Source: Platanthera guangdongensis
Lineage: Eukaryota > Streptophyta > Magnoliopsida > Asparagales > Orchidaceae
Reading direction: 5' to 3'
Assembly: GCA_039583875.1 (NCBI GenBank)
Contig: CM077166.1
Location: forward strand, 93,776,094-93,840,093
DNA length: 64,000 bases
The translations under genes were made by a program, and so were the position numbers. Of the stretch, positions 35,024-45,884 are shown piece after piece; the stretch's first letter is position 1, and every line of letters begins with the position of its first letter. The notes under the pieces were generated by a model. The model was not told the origin of the DNA and made no database searches. It worked only from the letters and a program-made list of their open reading frames with translations.

Positions 35024-35966
35024 TTGGATTCCACCTGTGAGTCAGATGACCTTATCTATGAGGAGGGAGACGATAGCGAGTTGGAAGGAGTGCCTAGTGA
35101 TATGGAGGACGAGCATCATATGATGGTCATGCAGTGTATTCTGGCAACTCCATGGGCGTTAGATGACTGGAATAGGATAAATATATTTTCGTTGCATTTT
35201 AAGAGTGGAGAGAAATGGTGTAGGTTGATCATAGATAGTGGAAGTTGTATGAACGTCATTTCCGAAGCTGCGGTGACCTGAATGTCTTTAGTTACTGAGC
35301 CGCACCCTCACCATTATAAGGTGACATGGGTAGATAAGTCATCCCTCCCGGTATCGAAGCGTTGTTTGGTACCTCTTACCATCATGGCTTATTCGGAAAA
35401 GATTTGGTGCGACGTCATCCCTTTGGATGCTTGTCACGTTTTGTTAGGTCGTCCATGGCTTTATGATCATGACGTTACACACTTTGGTCGAGCTAACACT
35501 TATGAATTTAAATTTAATGGCAAGACCATAATTTTAAAACCCACTCCGCCTGAGGATCCTTTAGTTCCCTCTAAGGATACGGTTGTCCCGGTCGAAAAGA
35601 AAGCGTTAAGTTTGATAGGCAAGAAGGAATTTGCTCATGACTCCTTTATGGATGGAGTCATATATGCGTTAGTTTGTTTGCAGGCTAAGGAAGATGCGCC
35701 GTCATTTGAGAGTTTGCCAACGGCATTGAAAAAGCTCTTAGGTGAGTTTAAGGATGTGTATCAGGACGAGCTACCGTCCGAGTTAACTCAAATGCGGAAC
35801 ATGCAATATGCGGTAGATTTCATCCCGGGTTCCTCTTTGCCCAACCTTCCTCACTATAGGTTAAATCCCTCCGCACACTTAGAATTACAAACCAAAATTT
35901 CAGATTTATTGCAAACGGGGTTCATCCTTCATAGCAAGATCCCATGTGTCGTACCCTCCTTACTTT
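35024..35966 (+). pseudogene. Protease and first part of reverse transcriptase of element A
   Basis: After an acidic linker (DDSELEGVPSDMED) comes the retroviral-type aspartic protease, IDSGSCMNVISEAAV (35231-35275), with the catalytic D-S-G. A TGA at 35279 stands where CGA (Arg) is likely. The flap-side motif VLLGRPWLYDHDV is at about 35435. The RT begins with FKDVYQDELPSEL and the IPGSSLPNLPHYRLNP substrate-loop region. It is cut at 35966 by the LTR of B, inside the segment PCVVPSLL. The rest continues at 52957 in the matching codon phase once one copy of the 5-bp duplication is discounted. Confidence 0.9.
35962..35966. other. Target-site duplication of the B array, left copy
   Basis: ACTTT, against ATTTT at 52952-52956. 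One C/T difference. Both flanks are RT codons of element A. Confidence 0.85.
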
Positions 35967-38488
35967 TGTAACGCCCCAAAATTTGTAGAGGGATGACCAG
36001 CGTTTCTGTCCAAGTTTGGGTCTTAGCTGAGAGTCGAACCGGGTTCGTCGAGAAGGAAAATTGGTTTCTGGCAGGGGGAACACGGCCTGGGACACGGGCG
36101 TGTCCCAGGGCGTGTCAGGCTCCAGTCGACGTTTTGGTTGGGAGGTCCTACGATCGTCGAGTAGAGAACACGACCTGAGACACGGGCGTGTATCAGGGCG
36201 TGTCGAGCCCGTGTCGACGATCGGCCCGGGGAGTCGACGAATTTCGCTCGACGATGTTTCGAGACAAGGCACACAGCCTAGGACACGGGCGTGTCCAAGG
36301 CCGTGTCAGGCAGTCGACGAACTTCACTCGACGAAGTGTTGAGACAGTGAACATGGCCTGGAGCCCAGGCGTGTTGAGTTAGACACGGGCAAGGACACGG
36401 GCGTTTCCAGTACCTATGTGAGTCTCGGGTTATTTTCGGGGCTGTGTCGATGGAGGCACACGGCCGACCACACGGCCGTGTCAGTTGGAACACAGGCGTG
36501 TCAGGTCGAACACGGGCGTGTCGGATGCCCGTGTGTTGTTCCAGGCGCATCGATTTTGACGACAAAAGGGGGACACGGCCCGGGACACGGGCGTGTCGTA
36601 GGCCGTGTTCGGCCCAGTTTTAGCATTTCAGGCCCGAATCAAGGCCGTTTGTTTCTTTAATTTGGGATCCAACGGCTGGGTGTTGTTCCTGATGGGATAT
36701 TCACGGGATTGGACCCTTAGAAACCCTCATTTCTTTTGAGTGGTTCTCTTTCTATGACAAGAGAGAGAGAGAGGAGAGCAAAGGAAGAAGAAGAAGCCTA
36801 GATCCGGTCACCGGCGGAGCTTCGGAGCTCCAAATCGCGAGCCGAGTCCAGATCCGTGGAGGCTAGATCGTTGCGAAGGATTTCATCCGGATTTTTTTCC
36901 ATGGCTAGGAAGAGGAGTCGGAAGGTAACGACACTTCTCCTCTCGGTTTTAGGATGCATGTTTTAGCATCTTTTCTTTTCTAGTTTTTGGGCACCAAACA
37001 CTCAAATGAGAGGGGTTTGGGTCGCCAAGGTTCAAGAGAAACCTCCGGGTCGATTGAGTCCATCCCCGGCATGATTTTTGCATTAGAGATCCGCTTTGTT
37101 AGTGGATTAGGCATGGTGTGTGAAGCCGTAGTCGCGACCGTTAGTCCGACTCGGTGATGTTGCATATGAGGTTTAAGGATTCGTAGAAATCCACTGCGGC
37201 AAGGGGCTGTTTGTGATGTTCGTGTTATTTATGATGTTCTTCCCTTTATCTTGCATGAGTACGTGTGGCCGGTACCAGACAAGGTTAGCTCCTCATTGGC
37301 GATAGATGGTTTCCTTGGTGAACAAGGTTAGCTCCACAAGAGTGGTAGATGGTTTCCTTGATGCGTGTGAAAGCTGCAGTACGTATGAGGGATTATGGAG
37401 GAAATGTCTTGGTTTGTGATGTGCCAAGGCGTGGCTGTGTCTCCATGGTAGGCTGCCTGTCCCGTGACGTGCAAGTCATGTGTGGAAAGTGTCCCAGCGA
37501 GACTAGTCCCCTTTGTGTGAGACTGACGAGAACGCCGAGGATGGGACAAGCCCGGGCAATGAGGCCATGAGCGGGTGGGGTCCAGTAAGGGTTCTTAGAA
37601 TCGGTCAGTGTGTTGGACAGAATCCTGACATGAGAAGTCAGAGTTTGCCGGCAAGCCCGGGTCTGCGACCGTGAGGGGGTGGGGCCTTGGCAAGAGTTTC
37701 GTATGGCGGCTTGTATGCCTTTGGGGGATTTTGGTTCCCCTTTGTTTGCGGCTTTATGAAAATGGGGTAATGTTGAGTACCCAAATGATGTGATGTTGTG
37801 CTAGATGCATACGCTATAGGGTGCCTTGGGTGAAGCCCGGGGGTTGCATTCATGTTGCATAGTAGGCCCTATTATTATATGCCCAACAATAGAGACCATG
37901 TATGATGCTTGAGACATCCAAGCCTGTTTCCTTAGTTTCTTTTCTTGCTTATGATTATTGAATACAAAGTGTTAACTTGCAGGTTGGAGGAATACCCCGG
38001 GGTCCGTTAGGGGCGGCCGGGAGGAGATGTGTTTGTTACACAGTTTGAGATCAGCCTTTGCTGACCCATGTTACTAATAATTTTTACAGGGCAAGAATCG
38101 CAAGTAGGAGCTAGCTCGCTGGCCAGAAAGGCCTAAGCCTCATGAAGTGTTAACTTTTTGTTGTAGCTCTACTCTTTATGATATTATATGTTTTGATGCC
38201 CTTGGTGACCGGCTTGCATGCCGAGGTATACTAGGTGTGCTTATGCACTTTCAGGATTGATGTATTATTTGAGTCTGGATTTACTCTTGTTGTAAGGCCT
38301 TAAGGCCATTTTGTTACTCTTGTAGACGTGGATAACTTCTAGTCTCTTTGGTCGTTTCCGATGCGATGTGTTTTGAGTTTTGAGTTTGGGTAGCATTATC
38401 ATTTTATAATACTGAAGCTGTGGCGTCTGTATGTTGTGCGGCCCCGGCCGGACCCATATTATACGGTCATTACAGGGGACGTGTTACA
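35967..38488 (+). repeat. LTR 1 of the B array
   Basis: Starts TGTAACGCCCC, ends GACGTGTTACA. U3 holds the ACACGGGCGTGT palindromes (36081-36620). A purine-rich GAGAGAGAGAGGAGAGC stretch (36762) probably marks the start of the transcript. About 20 bp near 36148 are missing compared with LTR 2 and 3. The position of the TATA box reads TAGAAA (36718), not TATAAA. The open frames inside the LTR have no family support. Confidence 0.95.
36081..36620. repeat. GACACGGGCGTGTC palindrome array, LTR 1 of B
   Basis: Eight or more units. The first, 36086-36109, has 11-bp arms CCTGGGACACG and CGTGTCCCAGG around GG. Interspersed are TCGACGAA/TTCG..CTCGACGA words (36125-36335) resembling the motif of element I. 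Corresponding arrays lie at 43393-43935 and 50533-51078. Confidence 0.9.
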
Positions 38489-38491
38489 ATT

Positions 38492-38502
38492 TGGTATCAG
38501 AG
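38492..38502 (+). other. Primer-binding site of B1
   Basis: TGGTATCAGAG, three bases after LTR 1. The twelfth base is G instead of C. Confidence 0.9.
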
Positions 38503-38562
38503 GGAGGTTAGATCCAAGGTCAGTGCATAGAGAAGTTATCCACATAAGAGTAACGCGGGACC

Positions 38563-41500
38563 ATGAGTGTCCTTATTGTTAAGTCTTGAGATTAGAGACT
38601 GATCCCTTGTTTCTTGTTTTCTTGAAGAGTGCAAGCAACGAGGCGGGTACGTCGAGAGCAAGAGAAGAACTTTCGGCGAGCAGTGCCACTGCTCCAGGTC
38701 TTTTGGGCATGGGTGTAAACCCGGCCGACTTCTACAGCATGCTTGCAGAAGCGATGGTGGGAGACCAAGCTGCAGCGGCAGCTCAGGTAGCAACCCCTGC
38801 AACATCGGACACGGCGACGGCCGTGCCAGGCGGAGAAGTCAGGCGAGTGGAGCCTTTGGCGAAAAGGGTGGTTGTCGGACATGGAGAACAGCACATGAAG
38901 TACTTCCTGAGCTTCCATCCCCCATCGTTCAAGGGAGTTGGTACGCCAATGGATGGGGAGGATTGGTGGGTTCGAATTCAAGAGATTTTGAGGGCGGCAG
39001 AGACGCTAGAAGAAAAGAAATCTGAGTATGCGGCATTCATGTTGGAAGGATACGCCAAGTTGTGGTGGGTGAGCCATAGCGGCCGCCAATTCCCTGGACG
39101 CACCGCGTTGATGGAGGAATTTCGGGATGCTTTTCTAAAGAGGTACATTCCCGTTTCTACACGGTTGGCCCTTCAGAGGCAGTTTCTGCACTTAATGCAG
39201 TGAGATAAGACGTTGGATGAGTATGTGCAGGAGTTCACCCGTTTGGGTCATTACACGGGAACGACGATGGCAGATGATGTAGAGAGGGATAACCTCTTCT
39301 ACCAGGGGCTAAGGAACAATCTAAGGCAACCCCTCATTTCCTTGAAGAGAGCTCGTTTTAATGAGCTAGTTGAGGCTACCAGGATATTGGAGAGTGATCT
39401 GGAGCGAACCCAACGTCGTAAGGGTTTCACTCCCAAGCAAGGGGAAGGGAAGCCTCCGCCGTCCCAGGGAAAGTCTGAAGGGAGTAGGTGGAGGAAAAAG
39501 CCTCACACTTCCAGGTCTGGTGAGAAGAGCAAGTGGACGCCTGGAGGTTCTCACTCTAGGGGACCGCCGACTGCTACAACGGCGGTAAGGTGGGGCACAT
39601 AGATCGTGTTTGTCCTCAAGGAGGAGCGGAGCAAGAGGCAAGGCAGGAACAGACAGTGCGCTCCGGCCCCAGTGCCGCAGAGAAAGGGAAGATGGCGGAG
39701 TCAAGCGCTTCTCGGTTCCAACCGGTGCAACCAAGGGCCTACAACCTTGGACAGCAGGAAGCGATCCGCCATACTGATGTGGTGACAGGTATGAGAAAAT
39801 TTAAGTTTAAATTTTGTGCTTCATACTTTTATACTTTTATGTGTGATGTCTATGTTGTAGGCTTCGTATTAGTTTCCGGATACCCCGCTAGGGTATTGTT
39901 CGATACGGGAGCATCACACTCCTTTCATGCAGAGAGCTTCATCTGGAGAATAGGAGTTGAGTCTTTCTCGGCGGACGCGGAGCTGAATGTGAGCTTGCCC
40001 AATGGGTCATCCATGACCACCGGGACCAAAGGGTGGATCTGTTAGGAGCTGGACGGAGTGGACTTCGTTTTGGTAGCAGCTGTTTTACCATTGGTTGAGT
40101 TCGATGTCATTTTGGGCATGGACTGCCTTGCAGAGCAGCACGCCAGTATTGATTGCCTATCTAAGGTAGTGACCCTAAGGAGCAAAGGGCAAGCGGAAGT
40201 CAAATTTAAGGGCCTTTGTGGAGTGGCCTATTCCCTGATTTCGGCCATGCAATTGATGCGGGCGGTTAATCAGGGTAGTATAGCGCTAGTAGCATTATTG
40301 GAGGTTCGCCTCTCCCAGTTGTCTATTGAGGAAGTGCCCGTAGAGGCAGAGTTCAAGGATGTGTTTCCGGATGAACTTCCTGGAGCGCCTCCTCGGCAGG
40401 AGATCGACTTCTCGATCGAGTTAGTGCCGGAGGCTAGGTCTATGTCATCTCCTCCGTTTAGGATGGTACCAAAGGAGTTGGCTGAACTCAAAGTACAGTT
40501 ACAGGAACTGTTGGAGTAAGGGTATATCAGACCCAGTTCTTCGTCGTGGAGCACGCCAGTGTTGTTTGTAAAGAAGAAAAACGCTAGTATGCGGCTGTGC
40601 ATAGACTACCGAGAGCTGAATAAACTGACCATTAAGAATAAGTATCTGATTCCTCGGATAGACAACTTGTTCGACCAGTTGGTGGGGTCGGTTGTGTACT
40701 CAAAATTGGACTTGAAGTCAGGCTATTATCAGTTGCGAATTCTGTTCGAGGACATCCCCAAGACTGTCTTTTTATGAGGTACGGACACTTTGAGTTTACG
40801 GTGATGCCGTTCGGGCTGACGAACGCGCCATCTGTGTTCATGGACCTTATGAATCGAGTTTTTCGGAAATACTTGGATTCTTTTGTGGTTGTCTTCATTG
40901 ATGACATCTTGGTGTATTCCAAATTGGAAGTGGAGCATGAGACCCACTTGAGAGTGGTCTAGCAAGTGTTGAGGGAGAATCAGTTGTATACAAAGGTCTC
41001 AAAGTGCGAGTTCTGGTTAGCGAAGGTGGCATTTTTGGGCCACGTGATTAGTGGGGATGGGGTGGCAGTGGATCCAACAAAAGTGGAAGCCATCAGAGAA
41101 TGGCCAGTTTTGAGGACCGTGGCGGCAGTCCGATGTTTTTTGTACGTGCCGGGTATTACAGGAGATTCGTGGAGAATTTTTCGCGGATAGCTCTACCCCT
41201 CACCTCACTCACTCGTAAAGATCATAAGTGTGTGTGGACTCAAGAGTGCTGTCAAGCATTTGAGGCACTGAAGGAGAGACTGATGATGGCTCCAATCCTA
41301 AGTCTACCACAAGGGACCGAGGGATTTCAGCTCTTCAGTGACTCATCGGGATGTGGTTTGGGTTGTGTTTTGATGCAACATGGCAAGGTGATAGCTTTTG
41401 GGTCTAGACAGCTGAAGCCTCATGAGAGGAATTACCCCGTCCATGACTTGGAGTTGGCGGCGGAAATTTTTGCGTTGAAAATATGGCGACATTATGTGTA

Positions 41501-43222
41501 TGGTGCAAAGGTGGATATCTTCACGGATCATAAAAGCCTGAAGTATCTCTTGGATCAAAAGGACTTGAACATGCGGCAACGCAGGTGGGTTGAGTTTCTT
41601 GGAGACTACGAGGTGGCAATTTAGTATACGCCAGGTAAAGCCAATGTGGTGGCGGATGCCTTGAGTAGAAAGTACTCGGGGCAAGGGAATTGGATCGAAG
41701 CTCATGATGAGCGGTTGGTACGGGAATGGGAGTACCTTAGTTTGGAATGTGTGGAGAGAGGCGAGTCCAGCGTGGCTCGGTTGAACTGGATTGAAATGCA
41801 GAACGACTTGTCCAATCGCATTCGGGAAGCAACTCGGTTGGATGTGGATTTTCAACCATATGTGATGGAGGCTCAAGAGGGCGAGAGCAGCGCCTGGGAG
41901 ATGATTGAAGGGATTCTGAGGAAGCACGGAAGGGTTTGTATACCGCAGTTCGGCAAACTCCGTGAGGAGTTGATGTTTGAGACTCACTTCACAAAGTACT
42001 CCATTCACCCGGGCAGTACAAAGATGTACTTGGATATGAAGAAATCCTTTTGGTGGCTGGGGCTGAAGCAAAACGTAGCTTTGTATGTGAATCGTTGCCA
42101 AACTTGCGCCTTGGTGAAGGCCGAATGTCAGAAGTCGGGCGGGTTCCTGAAGCCCCTTCCAATCCCTGAGTGGAAATTTGATGACATCTCCATGGATTTT
42201 TACATGGTTTGCCTAGATCGCAGCAGGGTAATGATGCTATTTGGGTGATCGTGGATCGCTTAACCAAGGTGGCCCACTTCATCCCAAATCGGAAGGAGGA
42301 CAGCGTGGAGAAGCTGGTGGAGTTGTATGTTCGCAACATTATGTGACTGCATGGGATTCCTAAGAGCATAGTCAGCGATAGAGATGGACGGTTTTCGTCC
42401 AAGGACTGGAGATTGGTTCAGAAGAGTTTGGGCACGAAGCTAAAGTTCAGTACGGCGTTCCATCCTCAAACTGACGGGCAAACCTAAAGAACGAACCGTA
42501 CTATGTAGGATATGCTGAGAATGTGCATTCTTGACTTCGACAAGAAGTGGGAGGATCACCTCTTCATGGTAGAATCCGCGTACAATAACAATTATCAAGC
42601 AAGTATAAAAATGGCTCCATACGAATCTTTGTATGGGAGACGGTGTCGAACACCGATGTCTTGGACATAGGCGGGAGACACCAAAATTTTGGGAAAGGAG
42701 GTGGTGGTTGACGCTTGTGAGTTGGTACGGACCATTCAAGACCGGCAAGCAAAATACTTTAATGCTCCTCACAGGATGTTGGAGTTTGCGGTAGGTGATT
42801 GAGTATATTTGAAGATCAAGCCGTTTAAAAGGGTCTCACGGATTCACCGACTCAAGAAGTTGAGTCCAAGGTTTTTGGGGCTTTTTGAAGTTTTTGAACG
42901 GGTGTGAGAAGCAGCCTATCGGTTGGCGTTGTCCGCGGAGCTGAGTGGATTGCATGATGTCTTCCCTGTCTCCGTCTTGAGGAAAGCCTTGGTGGAGGCT
43001 AGTGTAGTGATCGAGCCGGCATCGGTGCCGATAGAGGAAGACTTGAGGATGCGAGTCTATCCAATTGCTATAGAGGATTCGGAGACTCAGCAGTTGTGGA
43101 ATAAAGAGGTTAAACTCGTGAAAGTCAGATGGGACAACTGCGGTCGTGAGGAGCACTCTTGGGAGCGAGAACAAGCCATGCTAGAAGAGTATCCAGAGCT
43201 CTTCAAATCAGGTACCATTTAA
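38563..43222 (+). pseudogene. Gag-pol of B1
   Basis: Gag coding signal starts at 38628 at the latest (SASNEAGTSRAREE) and has the HPPSFKGVGTPMDGEDWWVRIQEILRAAE core. TGA at 39201; a 1-bp loss at about 39570 destroys the zinc knuckle. Then comes a 72-nt intron-like insert (39789-39860), protease LFDTGASHSF (39897-39926), and TAG at 40043. RT has TAA at 40517 (CAA in B2), a frameshift at 40770, [11 protein letters not shown] (40884-40916) and TAG at 40960. RNase H ([21 protein letters not shown]) ends in TAG at 41622. Integrase with zinc finger (YSIHPGSTKMYLDMKK), D and D motifs, HPQTDGQT followed by TAA, and a chromodomain-like end to 43222. At least 13 disabling lesions, plus a 21-bp loss near 42738 relative to B2. 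Confidence 0.93.
39789..39860 (+). other. 72-nt intron-like insert at the gag-protease junction of B1
   Basis: Begins GTATGAG after ACAG and ends TATGTTGTAG before GCTTCG. It is AT-rich, encodes an odd MRKFKFKF stretch and is open in this copy. 72 is divisible by three, so the frame is the same with or without it, and the phase is 1. Confidence 0.65.
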
Positions 43223-43263
43223 GTTTTGTTCCCTTTTGCATTGTAATTTCGGGATGAAATTCT

Positions 43264-43280
43264 TTTAAGGGGGAGAGAGT
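43264..43280 (+). other. Polypurine tract of B1
   Basis: TTAAGGGGGAGAGAGT directly before LTR 2. In B2 the same site (50406-50422) is interrupted by a T (AAGGTGGAGAGAGT). Confidence 0.85.
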
Positions 43281-45810
43281 TGTAACACCCCAAAATTTGT
43301 AGAGGGACGACCATCATTTTTGGCCAAGTTTGGGTCTTAGCTGAGAGTCAAACCGGGTTCGTCGAGAAGGAAAATTGGTTTCTGGCAGGGGGCACACGGC
43401 CTGGGACACGGGCGTGTCCCAGGGTGTGTCAGGCTAAAGTCGACGTTTTAGTCGAGAGGTCGACGATTTTGGAGTCGACGATCGTCGAGTAGAGAACACG
43501 GCCTGAGACACGGACGTATGTCAGGGCGTGTCGAGCCCGTGTCGATGATCGGCCCGGGGAGTCGAAGAATTTCGCTCGACGATGTGTCGAGACAAGGCAG
43601 ACAGCCTAGGACTCGGGCATGTCCAAGGCCGTGTCAGGCGGTCGACGAACTTCGCTCGACGAAGTGTCGAGACAGTGAACAAGGCCTGGAGCCCAGGCGT
43701 TTTGAGTTAGACACGGGCAAGGACACGGGCGTGTCCAGTACCCATGTGAGTCTCGGGTTGTTTTCGGGGCTGTGTCGATGGAGGCACACGGCAGACCACA
43801 CGGCCGTGTCAGTTGGAACACGGGCGTGTCAGGTTGAACACGGGCGTGTCGGATGCCCGTGTGTTGTTCCAGGTGCGTCGATTTTGACGGCGAATGGGGG
43901 ACACAGCCCTGGACACGGGCGTGTCGCAGGCCGTGTTTGGCCCAGTTTTAGCATTTCAGGCCCGAATCAAAGCCGTTCGTTTCTTTAATTTGGGATCCAA
44001 TGGCTGGGGGTTGTTCCTGATGGGATATACACGGGATTGGACCCTTATAAACTCTCATTTCTTTTGAGTGGTTCTCTTTCTAAGACAAGAGAGAGAGGAG
44101 AGCAAAGAAGCAGAAGAAGCCTAGATCCGGTCACCGGCGGAGCTTCGGAGCTCCAAATCGCGAGCCAAGTCCAGTTCTGTGGAGGCTAGATCATTGCGAA
44201 GGTTTTCATCCGACTATTTTTCCATGGCTAGGAATAGGAGTCGGAAGGTAACGACACTTCTCCTCTCGGTTTTAGGATGCATGTTTTAACATCTTTTCTT
44301 TTCTAGTTTTTGGGCACCAAACACTCAAATGAGAGGGGTTTGGTTCGCAAAGGTTCAAGAGGAACCTCCGGGTCAATTGAGTCCATCCTCGGCATGATTT
44401 TTGCATTACAGATCCGCTCCGTTAGTGGATTAGGCATGGTGGGTGAAGCCGTAGTCGCGACCGTTATTCCGACTCGGTGATGTTGCATACGAGGTTTAAG
44501 GATTCGTAGAAATCCGCTGCGGCAAGGGGCTGTTTGTGATGTTTGTGTTGTTTGTGATGTTCTTCCCTTTATCTTGCATGAGTACGTGTCACCGGTACTG
44601 GACAAGATTAGCTCCTCATTGGCGGTAGATGGTTTCCATGGTGAACAAGGTTAGCTACACATGAGTGGTAGATGGTTTTCTTGATGCGCAGGAACGCTGC
44701 AGTACGTATGAGGGATTATGGAGGAAATGTCTTGGTTTGTGATGTGCCAAGGCATGGATGTGTCTCCGTGGTCGGTTGGCTGTCCCGTGACCTGCAAGTC
44801 ATGTGTGGAAAGTGTCTCTGCGAGACTAGTCCCCTTTGTGTGAGACTGACGAGAATGCCGAGCATGAGACAAGCCCGAGCAATGAGGCCATGAGCGGGTG
44901 GGGTCCAGCAAGTGTTCTTAGAATCGGTCAGTGTGTTGGACGGAATCCTGACATGAGAAGTCAGAGTTTGCCGACAAGCCCGGGTCTGCGACCGTGAGCG
45001 GGTAGGGTCTTGGCAAGAGTTCCGTGTGGCGGCTTGTATGCCTTTGGGGGATTGTGGTTCCCCTTTGTTTGCGGTTATATGCTAATGGGGAAATGTTGAG
45101 TACCCAAATGATGTGATGTTGTGCTAGATGCATACGCTATAGGGTGCCTTGGGTGAACCCTGGGGGTTGCATTCATGTTGCATAGTAGGCCCTATTATTA
45201 TATGCTCAACAATAGAGAACATGTATGATGGTTGAGACATCCAAGCCTGTTTCCTTAGTTTCTTTTCTTGCTTATGATTATTGCATACGAATTGCTAACT
45301 TGTAGGTTGGAGGAATACCCCGGGGTCCGTTAGGGGCGGCCGGGAGGAGATGTGTTTGTTACATAGTTTGAGGTCAGCCTTTGCTGACCCACGTTACTAA
45401 TAATTTTTACTGGGCAAGGATCACAAGCAGGAGCTAGCTCGCTGGCCAGAAAGGCCTAAGCCGCATGAAATGTTAACTTTCTGTTGTAGCTCTACTCTTT
45501 ATGACATTGTATGTTTTGATGCCCTTGGTGACCGACTTGCATGCCGAGGTAGACTATGTGTGCTTATGCACTTTTAGGACTGATGTATTATTTGAGTCTG
45601 GATTTACTCTAGTTGTAAGGCCTTAAGGCCATTTTGTTACTCTTGTAGGCGTGGATAACTTCTAGTCTCTTTGGTTGTTTCCACTGTGATGTGTTTTGAG
45701 TTTTGAGTTTTGGTAGCTATATCATTTTATAATACTGAAGCTGTGGTGTCTGTATGTTGTGGGGCCCCGGCCGGACCCATATTATACGGTCATTCCGGGG
45801 AGGTGTTACA
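43281..45810 (+). repeat. LTR 2 of the B array (shared)
   Basis: Starts TGTAACACCCC, ends GAGGTGTTACA. It serves at once as 3' LTR of B1 and 5' LTR of B2, with a polypurine tract before it and a primer-binding site after it. It alone has an intact TATAAA (44046-44051), followed after about 45 bp by the GAGAGAGAGGAGAGC stretch. Confidence 0.95.
44046..44051 (+). promoter_or_regulatory. TATA box in LTR 2 of B
   Basis: CTTATAAAC; LTR 1 and LTR 3 read CTTAGAAAC at the same place. Placed about 110 bp after the palindrome array and about 45 bp before the purine-rich leader. Confidence 0.55.
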
Positions 45811-45813
45811 ATT

Positions 45814-45824
45814 TGGTATCAGAG
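45814..45824 (+). other. Primer-binding site of B2
   Basis: TGGTATCAGAG, three bases after LTR 2, same form as B1. Confidence 0.9.
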
Positions 45825-45884
45825 GGAGGTTAGATTCAAGGTCATTTTGTAGAGAAGTTATCCACATAAGAGTAACGCGGGACC

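Noticed and set aside
36023..36660. Many overlapping open frames rich in Arg, Pro and Gly in the B LTRs
   Set aside because: They are the reading of GC-rich palindromes in all frames and do not persist among the three LTRs.
41343..42101. 252-residue open frame on the minus strand opposite B1 pol (and a 265-residue one at 48426-49223)
   Set aside because: Mirror frame of RNase H and integrase coding sequence; conserved only because the sense strand is.
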